In this document: piece by piece, positions 33,462 through 44,878 of the stretch
Layout: each line of letters opens with the position of its first letter
Position numbering within the stretch: the first letter of the stretch is position 1
Assembly (NCBI GenBank): GCA_019022655.1
Contig: JAFJYI010000408.1
Span: forward strand, 308,501-372,500
Source: Acacia acuminata
Lineage: Eukaryota > Streptophyta > Magnoliopsida > Fabales > Fabaceae
Length of the DNA stretch: 64,000 nt
Direction of reading: 5' to 3'
The notes under the pieces: generated by a model
The model's input: only the letters and a program-made list of their open reading frames with translations
What the model was told of the DNA's origin: nothing
Database searches by the model: none
Translations under genes and position numbers: made by a program

Positions 33462-36220
33462 TGTAACACCCTTACTTCTATAATGCATGTATCAATATAA
33501 GTTTGCATAGCAATATAAAGCCTTGAGTTAATTTTGAGGTATTTATCTTCTATAATTATTGGCTTGAATAATTTTAAAGGCCTTAAGATGAAAAATCATA
33601 GGTTAGGATCAAGTAGAGAAACTACTAAGTCAAAATAAGAAGAAACCCTAACCAACTGTGAGGTAACTTGTGCACGAAGTAATCTCGATGGTGTAAACCG
33701 GTATATGGATAAGTGACAAAAGACATTATGGGACAAGGAATGCATGTTCAACCAAGGAGAAGAGAGAAAACACGTGTCCGGGCCCGAGTGTAGAAGAAAA
33801 AGTCAATAGTAGTAGTGTTATGTTGGACACGTGGCACTTCGGGGCCAAAAGTTGGATTGTCAGGAAGCACGCATTACGAGGTGGATCTAAGGTACTGGAA
33901 TAAAGGTTTCTTGATCCCCAAGGAATTATAACTCATCCACTTGTGGTGCAGGGAAAAGTTATCGATGATCCGGGCCCACACAAGTCCAGTTGAAGGGCAC
34001 GCATTACGAGGAAAAGTATAATCGACGAAAGGAGCAAAGCGGGACCGGTTAGGATTTCCGGAGTCGGGCCCGTGCCCGGGACACGATAGGGGAAAAATTT
34101 TAGGTGGGCCCGGAGGAGAGAGAAAAGGTCTTGTCATGTAATTATGAAGAGAGAGAACGTCACATCAAGTCATTATGATGAGAGAGAAAGAATAAAATAA
34201 CCGGTTTCATCGGACCACACAATTTAAACGATATGACATTGGAGCGACATGTAATTATGACTCATAAAGAGCATTTATGGCACATCTAAGGGCAGATTTC
34301 GTGGGTCCTACGACTTTGGAAGAAGAGCGGTGTGAAATGACCATTTTGCCCCTAAACCTAAAACCTACAACAAGCAACTTCGGGGAAATTCTGGAACTCC
34401 ATTTTTGGGCCTTGGAATGCACCACCATCTGCCCATGGAGGACTCTAGAAGACTTGAGAATCAAGCAAGGGAAATGATAATTTAATCCGAAACATCCTTT
34501 TACTCGTTGGACAATAACCAAAGCTGGACAAAAGGTTGCACCCTTGAAGCCTATAAATAGGACACTCCTCCCTTCATTTTCCCTACCTCAACCATGAGCT
34601 CAAGGAGAGTAGGAGAGTGCTCAGCTAAAGTCTTTGGTCCAGGAGGTGAAGAAGGCCATACGCAACCGACATTCCGAGGTAAGTTCCCTAAACCGGCAAC
34701 TAAGTTACTTTCACTTCTGCCCTATGGTGTTTCATGGGAATGCAGTAGGTTTTTAATATTTTTGAGGTCTTCAATGAGTCCATAGGGTGTTTTTGTGTAG
34801 GGTCAAGTGGAATCACCTCTTTCTGAGCTCTAAAAACCTAAGTCCTTAATATACGAAAATCTGTCGGTTCTTTCAGTTTTTGGGCAGCAAAGATTAATTG
34901 GTAGTTTTGAAGTAGTAAATGGAGTCTGATTGCCTTGAAATTTTACATGGTGAAAGTAGACATCCTGAGGATTATTTTTATATAAATTTTTTTGTCATTT
35001 GAAGCTTCCAACTGAGAGATCGTTTAAGTTGAAAATAACCTAAAAGCAGGTTTTTCTCTCGGACGGTGGCTAACATTTGGGAATAAGGATGCGTTTTGAA
35101 CCCATATGACTTTGTTAACTATTTTTCCTATAAAATAGACATTATTATGGTTCTAAGGCCACTGATTTCATGTCAATATGATTTTACTAGAATTTATTAA
35201 AAATCAACAAAATTGGGTCAGAAATTCTGGTGCTATGCGAAATTCATGAAACTTGAAATAGAGTTTGAATGTGTGATTGATAGCATGGTGTTTGGCTGTA
35301 TTTAGGGTATTCTCACATGTAGGAAGTGCCAGGTAGTAACTGTAAACTTGCATACTCTTTGTGGCTCTTGTATGTTCTGTGTTATCATGATTGTGGCTGT
35401 AGGGTAGGTAGCATCTATGGGACTCCGTGTTCTATGGTTGCTGCGAGGCCCGAGGTATGTAGGGTAGGTAGTACCTGTATAGGTGCTACTGAGGCTTGAG
35501 GCATGATGGGTAGGTAGTATCTCTTTTGGGGTGCTGCGAGGCCCTTGGCATGTAGGGTAGGTGGATCCTATGTATTTGTGTGTTCATAGGTGTCTGCGAG
35601 GCCCAAGGTATGTGGGGTAGGTGGACCCTATATGATTGTGTGTTTATAGGTGTCCACTGAGGCCCTAGGGTAGGTGGTTGGGGTTGGCCCCCTGACTACT
35701 GAGGCCCTTTTGCGCCCTGAGTTCAGGGGCTTGTCTTGACTAGGTGGTCCTATGGAGTACATGCCATGTTTGTGTTCCTGATTGTGATTTACATTGCATG
35801 CATTGCATACATATTGTATATGAGTTTAACAGTTACTCTAGGGTTCAACCTTGAACTCCAAACCATTTTGAGACACAGGGGTAAGGCAGTAGCGGTCGAA
35901 GGCACGAAGAAGGTAGGGCGTGGAGCGGTGAATTGAAGAAAATAGGGGATGTCCTATCTCATTTTGTACTTTATGTTTTGGATAACTGTTGTTTATAAAC
36001 AGTACTTGACTTGAATGACTGTATTAACCCTTTGGGGACTTATTTGCCACTTGACTTATAAATGTTTATCAGTATGTTAAACTTGTCCAACCAGATCCTA
36101 TGCTCTGCTGTACTAACTCTGTGCTAAGTTAATTGGACTAAGTAATAAGGGAAGGTGATTAAATAAAAAGAATCCCTCTAACCCGCCACCCGAAAGGGTG
36201 AGACCGAGTAGGGTGTAACA
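33462..36220 (+). mobile_element. Solo LTR D, Ty3/gypsy-like, 2.76 kb
   Basis: It begins TGTAACACCC and ends GGGTGTAACA, a perfect 10-bp inverted end. The 5-bp duplication AAATC lies at 33457-33461 and 36221-36225. There is no internal coding domain. A promoter-like TATAAATAG is near 34552, and a minisatellite lies in the 3' third. It interrupts the last bases of the 5' LTR of element B. Confidence 0.9.
35398..35705. repeat. 46-60-bp minisatellite inside solo LTR D
   Basis: Six imperfect units contain (A/G)GGGTAGGT(A/G)G and (T)GCGAGGCCC or CTGAGGCCC. The motif starts lie near 35401, 35461, 35508, 35554, 35614 and 35667. Confidence 0.85.
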
Positions 36221-36351
36221 AAATCGACTAACAAGTTTTTGGCGCCGTTCTTGCGGGATTTGTAGATACCTTTAGTGACGACGCCCTTTTTGCTTATCCA
36301 ATAAAGCTTACTCTTTCCTTGTTCTTGATTTTCAGGTACATTCTGTAGTGA

Positions 36352-37514
36352 ATGCGCAACTCGCCTTCAGCCAACCTAGAGCCTTACGATCCAGAAATCG
36401 AATGCACTTACAAGCAAAGGCACAGGAAGCAGAAGCGAAGAAGTCTACCTTTTGACTCAGCAAGCATGGTGGATATGCCTGTCAATCATGAGTAGGATTG
36501 ACGAGAGCCGATAGTAATAAACAGGGAGAATCAGATCCTTCCACCTCCAAATCCAGATGTTAACAAGGCCATCATGGAATTTAGGATTCCAGATCTAAAC
36601 AAATTGAATTCGGCTATCACACCACCGACCTTTAATGAAGGACACTTTGAAATCAAGGGTGTCATGATTCATATGCTGAATGCAGCTGGACAATTTGGAG
36701 GACTCCCATCTGAAGATCCTCACTTACATCTTAAGCCCTTCATAGAGGTGTGTGATTCATTCGTCATCCCAGGAGTCACGCCCGACGCCATCTGGATTAA
36801 ATTATTCCCATTCTCGCTTAGGGATAAGGCTCGAACGTGGCTCAACAACTTACCAGCCAATTCAATCACCTCCTGGAATGATCTGGGGAGTAAGTTCTTG
36901 CTCAAATTTTTCCCAACTACTAAGAACGCTCAACTCGAAAGGATATCACCAACTTCCAACAAAAGTCTGTTGAATCTACCTATGAAGCTTAGGACAGATT
37001 CAAGGACCACCCCAGAAGGTGCCCACAACATGGACTATGCGAATAGGTTCAGTTAGAAACATTTTACAGAGGTCTCAATGGATAAACACGATCAATTGTA
37101 GACGCCTTATCTGGAGGATCCATCCTAATGAAGTCTTATGAAAAGGCCCACAATTTATTGGAGCGCATGGCTATAAATAGTCATCAATGGCAAGCGACGA
37201 GCTACATCCTCCCGATTCTTGGAATACATGAACTGGATGCTATGACTGCTCTCACAGCTCAAGTATCATCTCTAACCAATATGGAGAAAGGCCTGACCCT
37301 TCCATCAAGCAACACATCACTGCAACCATCTCAGGTAGCTTGTGTGTACTATGGTGGTGAGCACCCCTACTCTCAGTGCTTTGCCAACCCCGAATCGGTT
37401 AACTTCGTCAACAACTTTAATAGGGCCAGTAACAACAACAATCCATACTCTAATACGTACAATCCTGGATGGAGGCATCATCCCACAAAGACTACAGAAG
37501 CAAGGTCAAGATAA
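36352..37514 (+). pseudogene. gag of element B (Athila-like)
   Basis: The first Met is at 36352 (MRNSPSANLEPYDPEIE). Stops follow after VNHE. The core gag domain lies at 36574-37056: NEGHFEIKGVMIHMLNAAGQ, DPHLHLKPFIEVCDSF and FPFSLRDKARTWLNNLP, then SWNDLGSKFLLKFFP. The frame breaks near 36945 and near 37050. It resumes with KSYEKAHNLLERMAINSHQW and a zinc-knuckle relic CVYYGGEHPYSQC, in which the second Cys is Tyr. The 'FPFSL..KA..WL..LP' pattern is characteristic of plant Athila/Tat gag. This copy cannot make a full-length protein. Confidence 0.85.
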
Positions 37515-37749
37515 ACAATTTCAGAAATTCCTGGACATGCTACGGTAGTTGCACATAATATCCCCCTGATAGAAGCGTTAGAATAGATGCCTAGCTATGT
37601 GAAATTTATGAAGGAAGTTTTGTCCAAAAAGAGACGGCTAGAAGAATTTGAGACGGTAGCATTGACCTAAGACTGCAGTGCCAAGCTGACAAATAGGCTA
37701 CAATAGAAGTTGAAAGACCGGGTAGTTTCACAATCCCTTGTGCAATCTG

Positions 37750-38371
37750 ACCTCAATATTCATGGAAAGCTCTGTGTGACCTAGGTGCCAGCATTAATCT
37801 CATGCCTATGTCTATTTTCAAGAAGTTGGCAGTTGGGGAAGCCAGGCCCACAACAGTTACGTTGCAACTAGCCGATTGCTCCATCGTCTTACCTGAAGGA
37901 AAAATCAAAGACGTCCTGGTAAAAGTGGATAAATTCATCTTTCCAGTGGATTTCATTATCCTTGACTTGAAAGCGATTGCAAAGTTCCAATCCTCCGGGA
38001 AGACCTTTCATGGCAACGGGCGGATGCTTATTGATATGGAAAAAGGAGAACTTACTATGCGCGTTAATGACGATCAGGTCACCTTCTCAATCCTCAAGAC
38101 TGTGAGATTCGAAGACCCAGCAGAGAAATATTTAATCTTTGAACATGACAACAAAGGCAGTAAAGAAGTAGCAGCCCTCCTGCAGTACCTTAGCATTAAA
38201 CTATTATGGCATGGTTTGGCTGAAGACTTTAAAGCAAGCACTATTAGGAGGCAGCCCAACTTCTTGTTTTTTCCTTTTTATTGGCATAGCAGCAGAACTG
38301 GACGAGTCCAGCATGGCCAATGCTACGGAATGATGATAGGCATCTCGGCCCTAGCACAGAAACCTGGCTGA
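37750..38371 (+). pseudogene. Retroviral-type aspartic protease remnant of element B
   Basis: It carries LCDLGASINLMPMSIFKKL with the D-L/S-G-A catalytic region, then TVTLQLADCSIVLPEGKIKD and VLVKVDKFIFPVDFIILDL. Then comes GRMLIDMEKGELTMRVNDDQ. Between FIILDL and GRMLID the normally conserved 'ILGRPFL' flap/terminal motif is scrambled (KAIAKFQSSGKTFHGN). It would process the Gag-Pol polyprotein if intact. The sequence after residue ~140 has no RT similarity, so RT and everything downstream are missing. Confidence 0.8.
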
Positions 38372-39738
38372 AGCCCACTAGAAGCTGGTCATGTACGCAC
38401 CCATCTCTCAAATAAATGTTATGTGCATGAGTTTTTAATAGCGGGCCACTCTCATTGGGCCCTCTACGTGCCAAATCACTTTAACTCATGACCGAAGAGT
38501 CATAACACTTCACATTCAAATTTTGCCTTTATCCTATCTACTCTCTCCATCCTCTCGTCCCGTGTCTTTTTACCTTCCTACGATTCTCTTTCTCCATCAC
38601 TCACAGACCCACCATTCCTAGAGTCAAGAAGACGACGCGACTTCACCAGACGCCCCCACCGGCCTACGCCCGCCGTCAACCCAATCCACCACCTACGCAC
38701 GTACCTCCCGCCCCCGTATCCACTTCTTCTTCCTCCTCGTATTCACCGACTCTTCAGCTTCAACAAGCCCCGCCTCTGAGTATGACAAGGCCTACATGGT
38801 TGCCAATGCACCACTCTGCGCGCCGGACACTGATACAAACTCCACGGGCAGGTTCCTAAAACGTATTGGCCAACTACACACGGAGTTGAAGACCATTCAA
38901 AGCGACCTATGCGCGTTCTCTGCCACCCATCGTCGTGGTTCACCGAAAGCCCTCTCCCTTTCCTAGTCACATTCGGGGATTCCGGTCGTCAACGGGGTGG
39001 ACAATACTTCCTCCGATGAGGATACGACCACCAGTGCCCCTACTCCTCCCCGCTCCTCCCCGCCCTAGTTATATTTTCTTTTGTTGATTTTGTTATATTT
39101 TTGTTTCATCTGACAATCTACTAATGCCCCGGGCGTTTGCCCTAGGGCCATTTTGTGAATGATGCTGCTGATCAATCTGCCTCCTTACTATTATTTTCAC
39201 CTCTCGCTACCCCTTGTTGTGCATTCTGATTGTGATTGATGCTCTAGTTATGCTGCTGCAACGAGGGCATTGCATCGTTCAAGTGTAGGGAGAGAGTAGT
39301 TATGTTAATTTGTGATATAATCTACCGCTGCTGTTTCACTGTGCATATGCCATCCTAATTTACCCTGAATTTAGCCTTTGCACAAACTGAAATTTTTTTC
39401 AAATTACATGATGAAGCATGAACAGATTTTTGTAGCAGTAGAATGAATGTCTGTATAACAGAGTATACCATGATTGCATAAGAGAACTGAACCTTTAGGC
39501 TTGGGAAATTGACAGTGCTAGCCAACCTAATGTGGGGTAAAGTGGCAGTGAGGAAGTTTAGAGAGAAGAACCCACAATGGAAGGATTTAGTTGAGCCTAA
39601 TTGTTTTATTCTAGTGTGCCTGTCTGCTAACCCATGTATGATCCTTGATTTGTCTTAGTTCTTTGATAGACTATTTAGCATCTGAGCGTGTAATTCGTAG
39701 GATAAAGGCGTTCATATTACACCCTCCATTCCCATACA
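38372..39738 (+). other. Element B 3' region with a Pro/Ser-rich coding-like stretch
   Basis: At about 38610-38800 one frame reads RVKKTTRLHQTPPPAYARRQ, then a Pro/Ser-rich run. A later frame gives GRFLKRIGQLHTELKTIQSD, coiled-coil-like (38850-38910). The arrangement recalls the ORF found 3' of pol in Athila elements, but no full domain is present. The rest (39060-39738) is non-coding. Confidence 0.35.
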
Positions 39739-40587
39739 TGATAATTGAATATTTAATACACTTCTTTTTATCTCTTGATTGATAATTTAGGACTCTTTAT
39801 TTAATAAATGATGGCTTTTATACTTATTTGGGCTTTGGGCCTTTGATTAGATTTTAGCCATTTTTAATAATAAAATTCCATTTTGACATTCCTTCACTAT
39901 TTTTACCATAACTCTTGAACAGACATCGATTCGCCTCATTCTTGTTTCATATTTCAGATGATTCGAAGAGTTACAATTGTTATGAAGACATGAAGGGCAA
40001 ATTCGAACAAGAGGGTGGTCAATTTTGGAGCCGAAATCATACAAAGTTTTGCTGGATTTTTATTTGGGCTCAAATTTTGTAATTTAAATCCATTTTTACT
40101 CGTTTCTATTTTCATCTTATTGGATCCGATTTCGGAAATAGTTTGAATATTAGATTTAATATTCAGTTTGGTTCATCCCAAGGACTCGAGTTCGAACTAG
40201 GTTTAAAGTTTTGTTGTGCAATCGCATAGTGGGACGCCCTTTGTTCGGACATATTCTAGGCGATTGTCTAGTAGAGGGATTTTTCTGGGCGAATGTAGAG
40301 ATCTCGGTTCGTCCAGAGCCAAACGTGGGTTATTTATATTTCGTTGATGATGGAAGTCTTTAGAATCGAACGTTGGGTTGATCGATTTTAATCGCTTCGA
40401 ATATTTCGTTGTTTCTTTCAATTTTGTTTTTAATCTGTTTGAACCAAAAACCCCATTTTTACTATTTGTTTCTCGTTATTCTGATCAAACCCGTTGTGAA
40501 TTCTTTGGGAAAACAATCTAGGTTCCCTATTACTGCAAATCTTTTATTGAATCTGGTTATCTTGAGGGATACGACAAATCTCTTTCA
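39739..40587 (+). repeat. 5' LTR of element C (internally deleted)
   Basis: It is about 270 bp shorter than the 3' LTR. The segment corresponding to roughly 46545-46815 of the 3' LTR is missing, so the sequence jumps from ...TTTTGTAATTTAAATCC to TTACTCGTTTCTATT. Otherwise the two align throughout. Confidence 0.85.
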
Positions 40588-41238
40588 AAATATGGCACCG
40601 CTGCCGGGGAATTTGCATCGGTTTGATTAAGTAATAGTAGTGTAAATAGCATCGTTCGGGTGGTTCGGGTGGCTGGACAGAAATTTTTCTGACCTAGATC
40701 ACTCAACCCAGGTCTTATTCACAAGGAATTGGGCATTCTAAGCAAGAATCACTTCCTTTTAAGGAAGTGAGGTCTCACCTATTTTCCCCAAATTCCAACG
40801 TTTAAACCACTTTTTCGCTGTTTTAAGTTTCAATTTTATGATTTCTACTAGGGTAATTTTTTTGGAGTATCTCTGATTTGGTTGAAATTTGGTACAGTGA
40901 TAGAAAATGGCCTAAATCACAAAACACATTATGTGGTATTGAGATTTTAGCCAAATTCCATCGTTTAGACCACTTTTTCAATTTTTGAAGATTTTTTATT
41001 CCATTTTTGGGTTCCCTAATGGTCTAGGAGTTGCCCTGTCCAAGTCCCATAAATTTTAAAAATCATTTGATAGTGTTTCTGGACTTGTTTTGGTCAATTT
41101 CTACCATAGGTTTTTGTTTTTGTGTTCTCTTAGTGTTTTTCTACTTTTTACCACTTTTAGTAGCATTTTCGTAATTCGATTGTCGGTGGCATTTTTGTAA
41201 TTCGAATATCGCAAATTACGCCTTGTGTTTATCTTTGC

Positions 41239-42590
41239 ATGGGTACTAGGAGTACTACTAATCCGAGAAGACATGTTGCCATTGATCCTGAAATAGAAAG
41301 AACAATTCTTACTGCTAAAAGAGTTATTGGGCTAAGTTATAGGATTAACACTGAATTGGATATTGAACTTGAACCTGATTGTGACCATTTTGACTGTGTC
41401 CATTCTGTTGATCTTTTTGATTCTATTTCTGATAGTATTGCTGATAGTCTTGTTGTTTTCACTAATTCTAGTAGCAATTTTGCTAACTCAAAAATTATGG
41501 CGAGCAACCGGATCGTCCTACTTTGAAAGAATTAGCTACTCGATGTGGGCAATTAAAATTTGTGTATTCGATATCTGAACTTGTTGCTAACTTTGAACTA
41601 AAATATGGTCTTATCCATTTGTTGCCCAAGTTTCATGGTCTTGCAAGTGAATGCCCTCACAGGCATCTAAAGGAGTTCCATGTGGTATGCAGCACGATGA
41701 AACCTCAAGCAATTGATGAGGGCCACATTAAGCTGAGAGCTTTTCCATTTTCCCTAGATGGTGTGGCTAAGGATTGGCTATACAATTTGCAACCAACATC
41801 TATTGGGAGTTGGGATGATATGCAGAAGTTATTCCTAGTGAGGTTCTTTCCTTCCTCAAAAGCCATTGCCATCCAGAAGGAGATCACTAATGTTAAACAA
41901 ATCAATGGGGAGACCATGTATAAGTATTGGGAGAGGTTCAAGTGATTGTGTGCTAGCTGTCCACACCACCAGATTTCAGACCAACTCCTTATTACATATT
42001 TCTATTCCGGTTTGTTACCGTTGGATAAAAGCTTTGTGGATGCATCCAGTGGTGGGGCCTTAGATAGTAAGACACCTGAAGAGGCCCGAGAGTTGATATC
42101 TATTATGGCTGCTAATTCTCAACAGTTTGGCACCAGGGCCAATAGTACTCCTATTTACCATCTTCAAACACCTCTAATCCAGTACAATTCTCAGACGTTA
42201 GAGGCTAGGCTTGATGATCTGACTTCCCTTGTGAGGTAGTTGGCAGTGACATAGACAGTACAGTCTTCTCCTCCTCAGATTGAGTACTCCTGTGGGTTCT
42301 GTTCTGACCCTTATCATTCTACTGACTCTTGCCCTACTTTGCATGATCCTGATTATCAAGACCAGTCAGTAGCTTCAGTTGGAGTTTTTCCAGGAAAGCC
42401 ATAATACCAACAGAATAATGTCTTTTCCAATACCTACAATCCTGGTTGGAGAAATCACCCCAATTTTCACTGGAACCAAAATCAAAATCAGAACCAGAGT
42501 AACCAGTATCAGCAAAATTCTACGAATTACCAGTAGAGACAATACAGACCACAGAGTTTCCAGCAGCAGTCTGCACTGAATACTTTCAGA
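41239..42590 (+). pseudogene. gag of element C
   Basis: It starts MGTRSTTNPRRHVAIDPEIE. The core domain (41523-41945, after a frame break near 41500) reads GLIHLLPKFHGLASECPHRH, then IKLRAFPFSLDGVAKDWLYN and SWDDMQKLFLVRFFPSSKA. A TGA at about 41944 interrupts, and the frame continues with LITYFYSGLLPLDKSFVDAS. A TAG follows LTSLVR at 42237. The zinc knuckle CGFCSDPYHSTDSC is intact near 42295. Structural capsid/nucleocapsid protein of the particle, broken in several places. Confidence 0.88.
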
Positions 42591-43585
42591 TCCATATTGC
42601 TCCTGAGGATTAGGAAAAGACGACCTTCACATGCCCTTTTGGGACATATGCTTATAGAAGGATGCCTTTTGGCCTTTGCAATGCAACTGACACCTTTCAA
42701 CGTTGTATGGTAAGTATTTTCTCGAGTTCCTAAAGGATTTGTATGGAGGTTTTTATGGATGATTTCACGTATATGGGTCTGATTTTGATGCATGCTTAGC
42801 TAATTTGTCTAGAGTCTTGCATAAGTGCATTGAGTCTAATCTTGTCTTTGAATTATGAGAAGTGTCACTTTATGGTTGAGTCGGGTATAGTCTTGGGACA
42901 CATAGTGTCTAGGAAAGGGATTGAGGTAGACCCTGCTAAGATAGATGTAATTATTGCTTTGCCTTACCACGCATCTGTGCAGGAAGTTCGCTCTTTTCTT
43001 GGTCATGCAGGTTTCTATCGGTGTTTCATTCGAGATTTCAGCACGACTGCTCGACCCTTGTCCAACCTTCTGCATAAGGACACTGACTTTGTATTTGATG
43101 ACGAGTGCACGGCGGTCTTCGATCACTTGAAGTGTTGCCTGACTACAGCTCTAGTGATTCAGCCCCCTGATTGGTGCCTCCCCTTCGAGTTGATGTGTGA
43201 TGCTTTCAACTATGCGGTTGGTGCTATCATGGCACAACGGGTCGATAGAGAATCTCATGTGATTGCATACGCCTCCAAGACTTTGGATCTTGCCCAGTCT
43301 AATTACACCACTACTAAAAAGGAGTTGTTGGCTATTGTATTTGCCTTTGATAAGTTTAGGTCATATCTACTAGCTAGTAGAGTAATTGTTTTCTCTGACC
43401 ATGCTGCTTTGAAGTTTCTTTTGGAAAAGGCAGATGCTAAGCCACGACTCATCCAGTGGATGTTATTGCTCCAAGAGTTTGATGTTGAGATTCGAGACAG
43501 AAGTGGAGCACAAAATTGGGTAGCTGGTCACTTAAGTCGCATCACCCATTCTCCCTCTAACCCCTCTTCTACAGCTGCAAGGTAA
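42591..43585 (+). pseudogene. Reverse transcriptase (C-terminal part) and RNase H of element C
   Basis: The sequence passes abruptly from gag (QQQSALNTFRS) into the middle of RT: CPFGTYAYRRMPFGLCNAT, then FMDDF (the YMDD-box equivalent) near 42755. Protease and the N-terminal half of RT, with the first catalytic Asp, are deleted. From 42830 the frame is open: NYEKCHFMVESGIVLGHIVS, VRSFLGHAGFYRCFIRDFS, then RNase H with CDAFNYAVGA, TTKKELLAIVFAFDKFRSYL, IVFSDHAALKFLL and the closing HLSRI. The RNase H acidic residues are visible. An enzyme lacking half of its polymerase domain is not expected to work. Confidence 0.9.
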
Positions 43586-43734
43586 GCTTCACATGGTGTC
43601 TTTGATCGGTTAACTACTTGGTAGCGGTGTTTTGCTGTAGATTCCACTAAGGCCCAAACCCTTAAATTAAAGAGTGTGTCTAAATATTATGTTTGGGATG
43701 ACCCTTATCTCGTGAAAATTTTGTAGTGACCAAG

Positions 43735-44878
43735 TAGTTAGGAGATGTGTGCACGATCATGAGTTTCACTTTATATTGCATTTTGCTCATGCACTGTGGT
43801 GGTCACTTTGGACCCCAAAAAACTTCTAAGAAAGTGTTAGACAATGGACTATGTTGACCTTCCTTGTTTCGTGATTCCCATTTGTTTTGTAAGCCATATG
43901 ATAATTGTCAGAGGGGAGGGAGTATTTCCCATAGGCATGAGATGCCCCAGAACCCTATATTGTTTTGTGAGATATTTGATGTCTGGGGTATTGATTTTAT
44001 GGGTCCATTTCTTGGTTCTCATGGTTATACTTACATATTGCTGGCTGTTGATTATGTCTCGAAATGGGTTAAGGCGAAAGCCACCAGAATTAATGATTCT
44101 TCTGTGGTGGTGGATTTTGTTAGGTTTAACATTTTCTGTAGGTTTGGTATTCCTAGAGCCTTCATCAGTGATCAGGGTTCTCATTTTTGCAATCGAAGCA
44201 TGGATGCCTTGTTACGCAAGTATGGAGTGCTTCACAAGGTCTCCACAGCATATCACCCTCAGACTAACGGTCAAACTGAAGTCTCAAATAGAGAGATTAA
44301 GCAAATCCTTGAGAAGACTGTTAACTCTACCCGAAAAGATTGAAGTAAGCGACTAGATGATGCTTTGCGGGCATATCGCACCGCCTACAAGACTCCGATT
44401 GGGATGTCTCCTTATCGGCTTGTCTTTGGTAAGGCATGTCATCTTAGGTTGAGTTGGAACATCAAGCCTATTGGGCCATTAAACGATGTAACATGGATTT
44501 AGCTAAGTGCGGGATGGAGCGGAAGCTACGGTTGCAAGAGTTAGATGATCTTAGATTAGATGCCTATGAGATTTCACGGTTGTACAAGGAAAAGACTAAG
44601 GCATTCCATGATAAGCATATCTGGAGGAAAGAATTTTCTGTAGGCCAGAAAGTTCTTCTGTTTAACTCCCGTCTAAAGTTTATGCTGGTAAGCTTCGATC
44701 TAGATGGGATGGCCCTTTTGTGATCGCTAACATTTTTCCATATGGTGCTATTGAGCTATGTGATCCACCCACAGGACAAACCTTTAAGGTCAATGGGCAT
44801 CGCCTCAATCAATTTCATGAGGGATCAGCGGACGAGGAGCGAGAGGTCCTCCTCATTGATGCCACTTACCCTCCATAA
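43735..44878 (+). pseudogene. Integrase of element C
   Basis: A zinc-binding His/Cys region is present but broken by frameshifts (RRCVHDHEFHFILHF, then CKPYDNCQRG). The catalytic core at 43864-44343 is open: DVWGIDFMGPFLGSHGYTYI, GIPRAFISDQGSHFCN and STAYHPQTNGQTEVSNREIK, giving the D, D and E positions. A TGA at 44341 interrupts before the RLDDALRAYRTAYKTPIGMS region. The C-terminal part continues through KEFSVGQKVLLFNSRLK to PPTGQTFKVNGHRLNQF and ends EREVLLIDATYPP. Integrase would insert the DNA copy into chromosomes. This one is interrupted. Confidence 0.88.
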
